A stretch of 45,024 nt of DNA from Sulfurimonas crateris (GCA_945883795.1 CAMCYC010000015.1:1-45024), one strand, 5' to 3'. Shown: positions 24,946 to 33,283, counted from the first letter of the stretch. Program-made: numbers and translations. The notes: generated from the letters alone by a model not told the origin.

Positions 24946-25311
24946 ATGCAAACAAAAAACATCATTGAAGAAAAAAACTTAAAATTAACATCAGCGAGAA
25001 AAGAGCTTTTAGAACTTTTTGGTTTTGAAAAAAAACCTATCTCTTTTGAAGATATCAAACATAAAATAAATATGGATAAAGCAACATTTTATAGAAATGT
25101 TTCCAAGTTTGAGAGTGAATCCATCCTCAACAGTTTTGAGTCCAATGACAAAAAAAGATATTACGAAATACAAGATTTTCCCCATGCACATTTTATTTGT
25201 AACAATTGCAATAATATAGAATGCCTAGAAAACATGGAACCCATCAAACTTGAGGGATATAAAATTTTTGATATGATTTTTAAGGGTATTTGTAAGAGTT
25301 GTAACAAGTGA
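24946..25311 (+). CDS. Fur-family metalloregulator, probably Zur
   Basis: 121 residues. The winged helix is KLTSARKELLELF to ATFYRNVSKFESESIL, and the dimerisation part has the structural zinc cysteines CNNC (85, 88) and CKSC (116, 119) plus HAH (80-82) and C93 for the regulatory site. It is a short Fur-type protein. Divergent placement from znuACB with a dyad between them makes zinc uptake regulation likely, but Fur or PerR roles cannot be excluded from sequence alone. Confidence 0.85.
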   Translation: MQTKNIIEEKNLKLTSARKELLELFGFEKKPISFEDIKHKINMDKATFYRNVSKFESESILNSFESNDKKRYYEIQDFPHAHFICNNCNNIECLENMEPIKLEGYKIFDMIFKGICKSCNK

Positions 25312-25461
25312 AAATTTAACAACAACATTAAATTATCTTCATTCATAGCACTATTTTGCCTATTCCATGAATTCGTATGTTACAATTCTGCTCAACTTTA
25401 AATTTACAAAATATGAATATTTTTAATGCGATAAGAAATACCATTAAAGCCTTTTAATATT

Positions 25462-25506
25462 TTGACAATAGTCAAGAGTCAAAAAGTGGTTCACTTAAAA
25501 TATAAT
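25462..25506 (+). promoter_or_regulatory. Promoter region of the Hsp70 cassette with dyad
   Basis: TATAAT is at 25501-25506, 24 bp before the start of the first cassette gene. Upstream, TTGAC (25462-25466) and GTCAA (25471-25475) form a perfect inverted repeat with a 4-bp spacer; TTGACA there is too far (33 bp) from the -10 to be its -35. The dyad could be an operator. The rest of 25312-25461 shows no gene. Confidence 0.45.
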
Positions 25507-25529
25507 ATTTGTATGGAGCAAGGAAAAAA

Positions 25530-27734
25530 ATGGCAAAGAAAAAAGCAAAAACATTTCCCTCAAAAGAATTACTCTCTCTTTATAACAATGGAAATTACCA
25601 AAAGGTTATCTCAAAAACAAAACAGTTTGATGTTGAGGGAATAACTCAAAATGATTTGAATCATATCATCTGTGGTTCCTATCAGAAATTATCCTATGAA
25701 AACTTTCAAAACGGTGATATACAAAGAGCGATTAGAGATGTTGATTCCCTTTTACTAATTAACGATAAGGAAGAATACCGTCTTCTTAAACTAAAATATT
25801 TATTGTATATAGAATATTTTACAGAAGCAATTCAATACGCTATACCATTACTTACAAGTAAGATTGATGCAATTAAAAAAGAGACAGCATTTGTTTATCT
25901 TTTAGCAAAAATTTATAATAAAGAGTATGATTTAGAAGCTGAATATCTTAAGATACTTCCAGTTTCAAGAAAAAATTATGTGTTGGGATTTTTAGAGTTT
26001 TATAAAGATAATATTAAAAAAGCAATAGAATATTTAGATAAAGCTAATCCACGATTAAAACAAGAAAAATTAGCACTCAATACATTAAAATCTATCATTT
26101 TAAATGAAGAGATTTCTGTAGAGATAGATACCAAGCCATTGTACAATTTTCTGGCATGGGGAAATGAAAAGAATCTTCAAAGTACAAAAAATAGTAGAAT
26201 TATTAAAACTGAAATAGTCAAACAGTTTAATGAAAAAAGTAAAAATAAAGGGATAGAAAATCTTTTGGCATTAAAACATTCTACAACTCCAGAAATTATT
26301 CTTGAAGCAGTAGAAGATAAAGTCAAACAAATAAAACTCATTTACAATAACATAATGATTCTCATTGAAAAAAGAAAAAATGTCGATGAAGCTTTATCTC
26401 AGTTTCTAAAATATCAAGACAAACTTGTTACATTAGTTGAATCTGTGAATCTTCTTTATACGCTCTTCCATCAGGAGAACGATTATAGAGTTGAACAAAA
26501 ATTATTGCCTTTTTTTAAAAAATATTTAGAACTTCACCAGAACAAATTATTAGATTTTCAACTTGAGTATCTTTTTTATTTTATCTTGCACACTATTTCA
26601 GTTCCTGACAATATGAAAGTCAATATTGCGTATGTGGAATTAGCAAAGAGTTATAAGATGGAGCATATTATATTTATAACGCAACATATACTTTCTATGC
26701 ACTTACTTGATGTTGATAAACATAAAGAATATTTTGAAAAAATTTTAGGTAGCTCTTCTAAATTTATTGGTTCTATTGTAAAAAATTCATTTGATATTTT
26801 AAATAGGACGGATACTATAATACTCGCTCAAGAAACAAGGTTTATAGAGGACTACAAGAATAAACTTTATGTGATTATAAAAGCATTTGCTCAGATAAAG
26901 AACCCACATAAAAAAAATAAAAAGCTTATACTTGATGTATCTCAAATCCTAGCAAATTTACTTCAAACCTTTAAAATGTCACCACAAAACCAAGTAATTT
27001 ATGCTGAGTTAGTGAACATCATTGAACATTATATAGAGTATTATAAAATTACACCAGCTGAATTAGCCATAGACATTAAAGCTCTCTTTGTTGCTTTTAG
27101 CACCAAGAAAGATATAAAAAATTTAAAAAATCATAATCATTATAATGATTATAAAAGAATGTTTTTTAGTATGTTTGATCAAGAAGAAAGTAAATATGAT
27201 TTTGATGAAAGTGACTATGATTTTATCATCTATAAAAAGAATTTTATTAAGCATTTAGAATCAGGGAAAAATCCTATAGAAGCTTTAATTGGATTTGCTC
27301 TTATGGGTAAGAATTTTTATAAAAATTTTCTAAATATATTTAGACTTTTAACGCTTATGCATGAAAAGAAAACATTAACTTTTAATTTTTTACATGAGCT
27401 ATTTTTATCTATGGATATAAATATCAATAGAGATAAAGAGATATTTACAAAAATTATAGAAGAGTATGCAAAAATTGATTTAGATACAACTGTTTTTGTA
27501 GCACAATATATATTAACTCTCATCAAAGGGATTAATACAGTATGGGCGATGAATCTAATATATGTTTATTTAGAACTTTTTTCAAAGTACCCATTAAACA
27601 AAGATGAAGAATTTCAAAAAAATTTGGAACTTTTTTATGCAATATACTCAAAAGGTAAATTTACTTCGATGAGAATAAAATATAATAATATCAAAAAAAT
27701 GTTTGGTGAAATTGCACCTAAACAAAAAAAATAG
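25530..27734 (+). CDS. 734-aa helical-repeat (TPR-like) protein of Hsp70 cassette
   Basis: I do not recognise a named family. The protein starts with a basic stretch (MAKKKAKTFPSKELLSLYNN) and is then almost wholly alpha-helical. The first 200 residues have TPR-like pairs: YNNGNYQKVISKTKQF, NFQNGDIQRAIRDVDSLLLI, YIEYFTEAIQYAIPLL and EFYKDNIKKAIEYLDKA. No catalytic motif, signal peptide or membrane helix is seen. The ATG at 25530 has AAGGA 6 bases upstream; a TTG at 25509 would lie within the ribosome site. The next gene starts 10 bp past its stop. TPR proteins commonly act as Hsp70 co-chaperones or client adaptors, so it may select the client. That is inference from context. Confidence 0.8.
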   Translation: MAKKKAKTFPSKELLSLYNNGNYQKVISKTKQFDVEGITQNDLNHIICGSYQKLSYENFQNGDIQRAIRDVDSLLLINDKEEYRLLKLKYLLYIEYFTEAIQYAIPLLTSKIDAIKKETAFVYLLAKIYNKEYDLEAEYLKILPVSRKNYVLGFLEFYKDNIKKAIEYLDKANPRLKQEKLALNTLKSIILNEEISVEIDTKPLYNFLAWGNEKNLQSTKNSRIIKTEIVKQFNEKSKNKGIENLLALKHSTTPEIILEAVEDKVKQIKLIYNNIMILIEKRKNVDEALSQFLKYQDKLVTLVESVNLLYTLFHQENDYRVEQKLLPFFKKYLELHQNKLLDFQLEYLFYFILHTISVPDNMKVNIAYVELAKSYKMEHIIFITQHILSMHLLDVDKHKEYFEKILGSSSKFIGSIVKNSFDILNRTDTIILAQETRFIEDYKNKLYVIIKAFAQIKNPHKKNKKLILDVSQILANLLQTFKMSPQNQVIYAELVNIIEHYIEYYKITPAELAIDIKALFVAFSTKKDIKNLKNHNHYNDYKRMFFSMFDQEESKYDFDESDYDFIIYKKNFIKHLESGKNPIEALIGFALMGKNFYKNFLNIFRLLTLMHEKKTLTFNFLHELFLSMDININRDKEIFTKIIEEYAKIDLDTTVFVAQYILTLIKGINTVWAMNLIYVYLELFSKYPLNKDEEFQKNLELFYAIYSKGKFTSMRIKYNNIKKMFGEIAPKQKK

Positions 27735-27744
27735 GAGTTCTAAA

Positions 27745-28053
27745 ATGTTTAAAAAAACACCCTACCAGATACTTGGATTAGAAGGTGATTTCACACAAAA
27801 AGATATAAAATTAGCATATCGAAAAGCTATAAAAGAGAATCCACCTGAAAAAAATCAAGAACAGTTTACGAAAATATCAGATGCTTATGATAGTTTAACT
27901 AATGAGGAATATTTTTTAAATTCCTTGAGAGGAAATCATTTTATTTTTGAAGTTTCTTTGGATTTAGATACAAAAAAAGAAAAAATAAATAATAGTAAAT
28001 ATCTCAAAGAGATGTTTGAAGTTCCATTTGAAATAATAAAAGAGGATAAATAG
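27745..28053 (+). CDS. J-domain protein with degenerate HPD motif
   Basis: 102 residues. Residues 5-55 align by eye with a J domain: TPYQILGLEGDFTQKDIKLA is helices I-II, and EQFTKISDAYDSL is helix III. The loop that should read HPD is NPP followed by E (32-35, in KENPPEKN). HPD is needed for classical J proteins to trigger Hsp70 ATP hydrolysis, so the partner contact must differ. There is no G/F or zinc region, and the 45-residue tail has no known domain. AGGAG lies before the ATG. The TAG stop overlaps the GTG start of the GrpE-like gene by one base. The partner is almost certainly the Hsp70 two genes down. Confidence 0.82.
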   Translation: MFKKTPYQILGLEGDFTQKDIKLAYRKAIKENPPEKNQEQFTKISDAYDSLTNEEYFLNSLRGNHFIFEVSLDLDTKKEKINNSKYLKEMFEVPFEIIKEDK

Positions 28054-28610
28054 TGACAAAAGAGCAACTAAAAGAGTTTATCTGCGACAAAATAGATACT
28101 ATGGATATGCAAGATATTGTAGAATTATCAGATTTTTTAAGTAATCCAAGTGATGATGAAAAAATGCTAGATGAGTTAGTCGCTATTAAAGGAGAGTTTA
28201 AAAAGCTGACCATGGTTGTCCAATCGTTAGAAAAAAAGCAAGAACTTAACATGAGTGAAATTGAACCATATATCACCATGTATAGGTTTTTGGAACATTC
28301 AAAAGATATTTTACATGCTATGCCAAAACTTTCATTTTTTAATATTTTAAGAGTAAGTGAAAGTTATGGAAGCTTTAAAAGTGGGTTTGTATCAATAGAT
28401 ATCATGTTTGAACAAATTACAAAAAAAATATCTTTAATTCATACTGCTTCTATTGGAAAAAAATTTAATCCTGAGTACCATGAAGTGGTTGAAACGGTTG
28501 ATGATAAAAATATAGAGGACGAAATTATTGTTGAAGTTATACAACAAGGTTTTATATATAAAGACGAATTAGTAAATTATGCAAAGGTAAAGGTAAACAA
28601 ATGGAAGTAA
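28053..28610 (+). CDS. Divergent GrpE-like nucleotide exchange factor
   Basis: 185 residues. The C-terminal 50 (FNPEYHEVVETVDDKNIEDE, then IIVEVIQQGFIYKDELVNYA) match the GrpE beta-wing, whose typical form is F-x-P-x-x-H-E-A-V and V-x-x-V-x-Q-x-G-Y. The N-terminal half is helical with a short coiled coil (about 40-70), shorter and less regular than the GrpE dimer stalk. GrpE opens the Hsp70 nucleotide site to release ADP. The start is GTG overlapping the J gene stop, and the end overlaps the Hsp70 start by 10 bp. Such tight overlaps suggest made-to-ratio partners. Confidence 0.8.
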   Translation: MTKEQLKEFICDKIDTMDMQDIVELSDFLSNPSDDEKMLDELVAIKGEFKKLTMVVQSLEKKQELNMSEIEPYITMYRFLEHSKDILHAMPKLSFFNILRVSESYGSFKSGFVSIDIMFEQITKKISLIHTASIGKKFNPEYHEVVETVDDKNIEDEIIVEVIQQGFIYKDELVNYAKVKVNKWK

Positions 28611-30241
28611 TAGGGATAGATTTAGGAACAACAAATTGTGTAGCTACAGTATATGATGAGCAAAAATTAAAACATATCACATTTGATGGAGATTTTTTAT
28701 TACCATCTGTTGTAAATATAGGTGAAAATGGTGTTATTGTTGGTATCAAAGCTAAAAATATGGCAATGATAGCAGTAGAAGATACTGCAATATCTATCAA
28801 ACGAGCTATGGGTACAGACAAAAAAATCACACTCCATGGCAAAGAATATACACCTGCTGAAGTTTCATCTTTTATTATAAAAAAGATATTACAAACAACA
28901 GAACAAGAAATGGGGCAAAAATATACAAAATGTGTTGTGACTGTTCCCGCTTATTTTAATGAAAGACAAAGAGAAGATACCGCAGAAGCTGTAAGACTTG
29001 CAGGTTTAGAGGTTCTTAGAATTTTAAATGAACCAACGGCTGCTGCTATCAGTTATGGTGCAAATAAAGATGAAGATTTAATTTATGCAGTATATGATTT
29101 AGGTGGTGGTACTTTTGATATTTCTATTATTGAAAACTCACAAGGACTTATTGAAGTTTTATCAACTATGGGTGATAACTTTTTGGGTGGAGATGATTTT
29201 GATAAAAAATTATCAAATTTAATTTTAGAAAAAAGTGGTTTAAACATACAATTAACCAAACAACTTGAAGTGAAGTTACTTCAAATCGCACAAGACACAA
29301 AAGTGAAATTAACAGATTCTGAGCAAGTACACATAGATGAAAAGTTTTTTGCTAAAGTAGATAATAAAGCGCTACATTTAGAAGTAGAGATTACAAAAGC
29401 AGAGTTTGAAGCACTTATAGAAGACGATATTAATAAAACAATAGATTTACTTTTAGAAGCTATTGAAGATTCTTCTTACACTCTAAATGAAATTGATTCT
29501 ATCATACTAACTGGTGGTTCATCAAGAATTCCACTTATTTCACGCCTTATACTTGAGAGAACTGATAAACTCCCTATTCTCATAGAAGACCCAGATAAAT
29601 CAGTATCCATAGGTGCTATTTTACAAGCTGCCATGATTGAAGGACTTGATACAGATTCTATTCTAGTAGATATTACACCCTATTCACTTGGAACTGATGT
29701 TTTGGATGAAGATGGAGAACTTGTACTTTCAAGAATTATCTTAAAAAATACTCCTGTTCCTACAAGTAAAACATCCAGATTTTATGCAGCATCTCGATAT
29801 CAAGAAAAATTTAGTATTAGTGTATATCAAGGGGAAATAGAGGAAGATTTGGAGCAAAATGTAAAAATAGGTACTGTCATTCTTGAAGTAAATGAACCCG
29901 TAGAAACTGGTACTATAGATATCACATTCAGTCTCTCAAGTGATGGTATTTTAGATGTACAAGGTATTGAAATACACACAAATGAAAGAATTCAAGGAAA
30001 GTTTAAAACAAAACTCTCAAGAACAACAAATCATTCAAGTGTTAGCAATATGAGTATTTTAAGTGAACATGAAAAATCACTTATGTATAAAATAGATGAA
30101 ATCCTTGCTAAAGATACTATTTTGGATGTAGATAAAGAAGATTTACGAGAATTAAAGAAAAAATATATCTCTGCAAACTCCAGCGATAAACCTCAAATAG
30201 AAGAGGAAATAATAGATTCTATATTCTTTTTAGCACAGTAG
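28601..30241 (+). CDS. Accessory DnaK-like Hsp70 with short lid
   Basis: 546 residues, against about 620-640 for DnaK. The actin-like ATPase is complete: GIDLGTTN (5-12), NEPTAAAISYG (143-153), VYDLGGGTFDIS (164-175), NFLGGDDFD (193-201) and LTGGSSRIP (303-311). The interdomain linker is ILVDITP (354-360) in place of the usual LLLDVTP. The beta substrate domain follows to about 470, but the alpha lid is cut to some 75 residues, and there is no EEVD-like tail. The length is close to HscC-type specialised Hsp70s. Dedicated J-like and GrpE-like genes precede it. It is not the main DnaK, whose usual grpE-dnaK-dnaJ neighbours are absent. The stop is TAG, followed in frame by a zinc-ribbon ORF. Confidence 0.9.
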   Translation: MEVIGIDLGTTNCVATVYDEQKLKHITFDGDFLLPSVVNIGENGVIVGIKAKNMAMIAVEDTAISIKRAMGTDKKITLHGKEYTPAEVSSFIIKKILQTTEQEMGQKYTKCVVTVPAYFNERQREDTAEAVRLAGLEVLRILNEPTAAAISYGANKDEDLIYAVYDLGGGTFDISIIENSQGLIEVLSTMGDNFLGGDDFDKKLSNLILEKSGLNIQLTKQLEVKLLQIAQDTKVKLTDSEQVHIDEKFFAKVDNKALHLEVEITKAEFEALIEDDINKTIDLLLEAIEDSSYTLNEIDSIILTGGSSRIPLISRLILERTDKLPILIEDPDKSVSIGAILQAAMIEGLDTDSILVDITPYSLGTDVLDEDGELVLSRIILKNTPVPTSKTSRFYAASRYQEKFSISVYQGEIEEDLEQNVKIGTVILEVNEPVETGTIDITFSLSSDGILDVQGIEIHTNERIQGKFKTKLSRTTNHSSVSNMSILSEHEKSLMYKIDEILAKDTILDVDKEDLRELKKKYISANSSDKPQIEEEIIDSIFFLAQ

Positions 30242-30247
30242 TTTAGC

Positions 30248-30403
30248 GTGGAATTTGGATATCAATGCCCAATATGTAGGGCAAAAAATGTCATTACGAA
30301 AGACAACTTTCTATGTAGAAGATGTGAAAGTAGTCTTGAACTTGTGTATAAAGTAAAAAAAGAAAAAATATTTTCTGCTATTAAAAAAATTATAAAATCA
30401 TAA
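30248..30403 (+). CDS. 51-aa zinc-ribbon protein after the Hsp70 gene
   Basis: Starting at GTG 30248 the frame reads MEFGYQCPICRAKNV, then FLCRRCESSLELVYK and a lysine-rich tail, ending at TAA 30401-30403. Two C-x2-C pairs 16 residues apart make a small zinc ribbon. It lies in the same frame as the Hsp70, only two codons past its TAG stop, so it may be either a separate gene or a read-through extension. No good Shine-Dalgarno is seen before GTG, which keeps both options open. The cysteine pattern and the absence of another gene there support it being real. Confidence 0.6.
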   Translation: MEFGYQCPICRAKNVITKDNFLCRRCESSLELVYKVKKEKIFSAIKKIIKS

Positions 30404-30460
30404 TTATTTAATAACTGAAGTTCGACAAACAAATCTTCTATTTTTCATAAAAGCTGACAG

Positions 30461-30485
30461 GCTACTTTAACTCTTCAAAAGTAGC
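30461..30485 (+). terminator. Terminator of the Hsp70 cassette
   Basis: GCTACTTT (30461-30468) pairs with AAAGTAGC (30478-30485) around a 9-base loop, and CCCTTTT follows a few bases later. It separates the cassette from the hsp20 gene. Confidence 0.55.
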
Positions 30486-30501
30486 TTGCCCTTTTATCCA
30501 T

Positions 30502-30523
30502 TCTCCATACTTTCTCCATACTT
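30502..30523 (+). repeat. Two tandem 11-bp repeats upstream of hsp20
   Basis: TCTCCATACTT occurs twice back to back (30502-30512 and 30513-30523), 41 bp before the hsp20 start. A shorter related CCATTC lies just before. The place fits a promoter or regulator site for heat control, but no known heat-shock operator (CIRCE, HAIR) is recognised. Confidence 0.45.
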
Positions 30524-30563
30524 TTTTCATAAAATTCTTCACACAAAAAAAAAGGAGTGAGTC

Positions 30564-31028
30564 ATGTTTCTTACAAAATATAATCCGTTACGAGAATTAA
30601 GTGAGTTCGAGAAAAAAGTGGTGGGTGGTTTGCCATCACTCAGATTTCCGTCTTTTAGTAGTGAATTTCCGTCTCTTAATTTTGAAGGTGATTTATTAGG
30701 ATTTGCACCAGTTGTAAATACGAGAGAGGGTGAATTTGCATACCATGTAGAAGCAGACTTGCCTGGTGTAGAAAAAGAAGATATAAAAGTAGATGTTAAA
30801 GATAATATCTTAACAATCTCTGGAGAGCGAAAGCACAAAAAAGAAGTTAAAAGAGATGATTACTATAAACTTGAAAGTAGTTATGGTAAATTTGAGAGAA
30901 GCTTTACTCTTCCAAAAGGTGTTGACGCTGAAAATATTCAAGCTTCATCTGAAAAAGGTGTACTTGAAGTAACTATTCCAAAATTAAAAACTGAAGTTGA
31001 AAAAACTAAAAAAATTGAAGTAAAATAA
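30564..31028 (+). CDS. Hsp20/alpha-crystallin small heat-shock protein
   Basis: 154 residues. A 50-residue N-terminal arm rich in F, P and L is followed by the alpha-crystallin domain: EFAYHVEADLPGVEKEDIKV, DNILTISGERKHKKE, YGKFERSFTLPKGVD and EKGVLEVTIPK, with the A-x-x-x-n-G-V-L block near the end. sHSPs hold unfolded proteins for refolding by Hsp70 and ClpB. AAAAAGGAG is a strong ribosome site. It follows the Hsp70 cassette on the same strand, past a terminator hairpin, and precedes a membrane-anchored relative. Confidence 0.94.
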   Translation: MFLTKYNPLRELSEFEKKVVGGLPSLRFPSFSSEFPSLNFEGDLLGFAPVVNTREGEFAYHVEADLPGVEKEDIKVDVKDNILTISGERKHKKEVKRDDYYKLESSYGKFERSFTLPKGVDAENIQASSEKGVLEVTIPKLKTEVEKTKKIEVK

Positions 31029-31056
31029 TTTCAATTAAAAAATGAGGGAGTAAAGT

Positions 31057-31641
31057 ATGAAAGAAAATCATCTAAAAATTATCCTGTTACTACTTATAGC
31101 AGTGATAATTATTCAAGCATATTATCTATATGATGTAAATCGTTCAAAAAATCTTGAAGGTGTTTTTCTTGTTAGAACGCCATTGGTATTTAGTACGATA
31201 GGTTCTATGAATGATTTTTTTAATGAAAATAAAAATCCATTTATAGAGATGGAGCGTTTGCAACATAGAATGGAAAATAATTTCAAAAATATAGAGAATT
31301 ACTTTCAAGCTATTCCCTCATTTAATAAGTTTACTTCAGAGTTTTATCGTATTCCACGATTTGACATGAAAGAGCAAAAAGGAAAATACATCATCACGAT
31401 GGAAATTCCTGGCTCTCTTGCTGATGCTATCGAAAGCAAAATAGAAAATGGTAAACTGTCAATAAATGCTAAAATTTTACAAGAAAAAGATGATAATACT
31501 ACAAGTTATTATCGCCATGAGCGTCATGCTAGCAGTTACAGACATGAAGTCGATTTACCAACTGATGCAGATGCTAACTCTCTCCAAAAAGAGTATAAAG
31601 ATGGTCTGTTAATCATCAGCATAAATAAGAAAATTCCCTAG
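31057..31641 (+). CDS. Membrane-anchored Hsp20-like protein
   Basis: 194 residues. One N-terminal membrane helix (IILLLLIAVIIIQAYYLYDV, about 8-27) has no cleavage site, so the rest most likely faces the periplasm. A helical section (FIEMERLQHRMENNFKNIEN) follows and then an alpha-crystallin-like domain: KGKYIITMEIPGSLADAIES, NGKLSINAKI, YRHEVDLPTDADANSLQKEY and KDGLLIISINK. GAGGGAG lies before the ATG, 28 bp after hsp20, so both are likely one operon. sHSPs are usually soluble and cytoplasmic; this one could hold proteins at the envelope. Domain call is from pattern and is fairly safe. Confidence 0.8.
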   Translation: MKENHLKIILLLLIAVIIIQAYYLYDVNRSKNLEGVFLVRTPLVFSTIGSMNDFFNENKNPFIEMERLQHRMENNFKNIENYFQAIPSFNKFTSEFYRIPRFDMKEQKGKYIITMEIPGSLADAIESKIENGKLSINAKILQEKDDNTTSYYRHERHASSYRHEVDLPTDADANSLQKEYKDGLLIISINKKIP

Positions 31642-31647
31642 AAAATT

Positions 31648-31716
31648 GGTAAAAATATTACCGATACAACTCTTATTTCTTCAGTTTGTGAACTACCCCT
31701 CCGTAAACAGAGTGGG
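31648..31716 (+). other. Hairpins in spacer; second resembles an IS200/IS605 end
   Basis: GGTAA/TTACC (31648-31662) is a short hairpin just after the stop of the preceding gene, perhaps its terminator. Further on, CTACCCCTC (31693-31701) faces GAGTGGGCTT (31710-31719): CTC pairs with GAG and CCC with GGG around a bulged T. The string recalls the right-end hairpin of IS200/IS605 elements and TnpB-linked RNAs. No tnpA or tnpB gene is present. The rest of 31720-31797 shows no feature. Confidence 0.3.
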
Positions 31717-31797
31717 CTTACGAAACAAGTGCTAAAGTGGTGTATAAATTGTAAATACCCTTTTATTTTTCCCCATGAAAGCTAAGAAGAAAAACTT

Positions 31798-33066
31798 TTA
31801 ATTTCTCCCTCGTGAAGAACTGCGAGGATGTTTTGCACGCACTTGTTGTCCACCACCATTACCGCCTCTTGGCTTGTTTCTTGCACCTCTATTGCCACCC
31901 ATGTTAATTGGTTCTGCTTTTATGGTTGGGTCTGGTTTAAACGCTTTAAGTGCCACTTTTTGAATATCTTTTTTTATCAGTTTTTCTATACTTTGTAAAA
32001 ATTCAAGCTCATCTACACAAACAAGAGAAACTGCCTCACCACCATAACCCGCACGACCTGTTCGCCCAATGCGGTGTACATAATCTTCAGGAACATTAGG
32101 AAGTTCAAAATTGACCACATGAGGAAGTTGGTCGATATCTATACCACGAGCAGCTATATCTGTTGCAACTAAAACACTTACTTTTCCATCTTTAAAATCA
32201 GCCAATGCTTTTGTTCTTGCATTTTGACTTTTATTTCCATGAATAGCAGCTGAGCTAATCCCCTCTTTTTCTAGTTGTTCTGAGAGTCTGTTTGCACCAT
32301 GTTTTGTTCTTGTAAATACGAGTATTTGTTTCCAATTACCCTCTTTTATAAGATGAAGCAGTAACTCTTTTTTTCGCTCTTTATCCACTTGATATACAAC
32401 CTGCTCTACCGTTTCACTTGCAATATTTCTACGAGCTACTTCTATGAGTGTAGGCGAATTTAATAAACGCTCAGAGAGTTGTTTTATCTCCTCTGAATAA
32501 GTTGCTGAAAAGAGTAAATTTTGTCGTTGCTTTGGTAAAATAGCCAATATTTTTTTGATATCATTAATAAATCCCATATCAAGCATTCTATCCGCTTCAT
32601 CTAAAATCAAAAATTCAACTTTTGATAAATCAACTACTTTTTGGTTTATAAGGTCAAGTAGTCTTCCAGGTGTTGCTATAACAATATCTACACCTTTTTG
32701 AAATTGTGCAATTTGAGGGTTTATTTTGACACCGCCAAAAATAATAGCAGATTTAAAAGGAAGATGTTTTCCATAGACTGCAACACTCTCCCCAACTTGA
32801 GCAGCTAACTCTCTTGTAGGTGTTAAAATAAGTGCACGAATATGGTGACTTTTTTGTTTTTCAGGTTTAGCACGGCTGAGAAGTTCTAATAATGGTAATG
32901 TAAATCCTGCTGTTTTTCCTGTGCCTGTTTGAGCACCTGCTAAAATATCTTTTCTTTGTAAAATAACAGGAATAGCCTGTCTTTGTATTGGCGTTGGCTC
33001 TGTATAACCTTGTTCTTGAATAGCTTTTAATAAAGGTGCTGACAAACCTAGTGTGTTAAATGACAT
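31798..33066 (-). CDS. rhlE: DEAD-box ATP-dependent RNA helicase RhlE
   Basis: 422 residues. Motifs in order: Q motif ([13 protein letters not shown]), I AQTGTGKT (45-52), Ia PTRELA, Ib [48 protein letters not shown] and [12 protein letters not shown]. The C-terminal 40 residues are basic and rich in Gly, Arg and Asn ([15 protein letters not shown]), an RNA-binding tail. RhlE-type helicases act in rRNA maturation and cold adaptation. AGGA lies before the ATG. Confidence 0.94.
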   Translation of the reverse strand: MSFNTLGLSAPLLKAIQEQGYTEPTPIQRQAIPVILQRKDILAGAQTGTGKTAGFTLPLLELLSRAKPEKQKSHHIRALILTPTRELAAQVGESVAVYGKHLPFKSAIIFGGVKINPQIAQFQKGVDIVIATPGRLLDLINQKVVDLSKVEFLILDEADRMLDMGFINDIKKILAILPKQRQNLLFSATYSEEIKQLSERLLNSPTLIEVARRNIASETVEQVVYQVDKERKKELLLHLIKEGNWKQILVFTRTKHGANRLSEQLEKEGISSAAIHGNKSQNARTKALADFKDGKVSVLVATDIAARGIDIDQLPHVVNFELPNVPEDYVHRIGRTGRAGYGGEAVSLVCVDELEFLQSIEKLIKKDIQKVALKAFKPDPTIKAEPINMGGNRGARNKPRGGNGGGQQVRAKHPRSSSRGRN

Positions 33067-33234
33067 AAAATTCCTATTGTAAATATACCTTCATCATAGC
33101 ATAATTTATGAAAATCCGCATGACAAAATTATACTAGAAGATTTTTTACAGATTAAAAAATTCAATTTTACTCATCTCAATTAAATGCCTATATTTTATG
33201 CACATATTAATAGCTAATTTTATATTTGCAGTGA

Positions 33235-33240
33235 TATAAT
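33235..33240 (+). promoter_or_regulatory. -10 box of the split ATP-grasp/alpha-E operon
   Basis: GTGATATAATG, with TATAAT at 33235-33240, lies 44 bp before the chosen start of the ATP-grasp gene. The rest of the spacer 33067-33234 is plain AT-rich sequence with no gene. Confidence 0.5.
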
Positions 33241-33283
33241 GAGTTTCTTAGAGAATAACTAAAATACAATGGCGAGGTGCTAT

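Noticed and set aside
25462-25467. TTGACA as -35 box of the Hsp70 cassette
   Set aside because: It lies 33 bp from the TATAAT, about twice the usual spacing; it is better read as part of a dyad.
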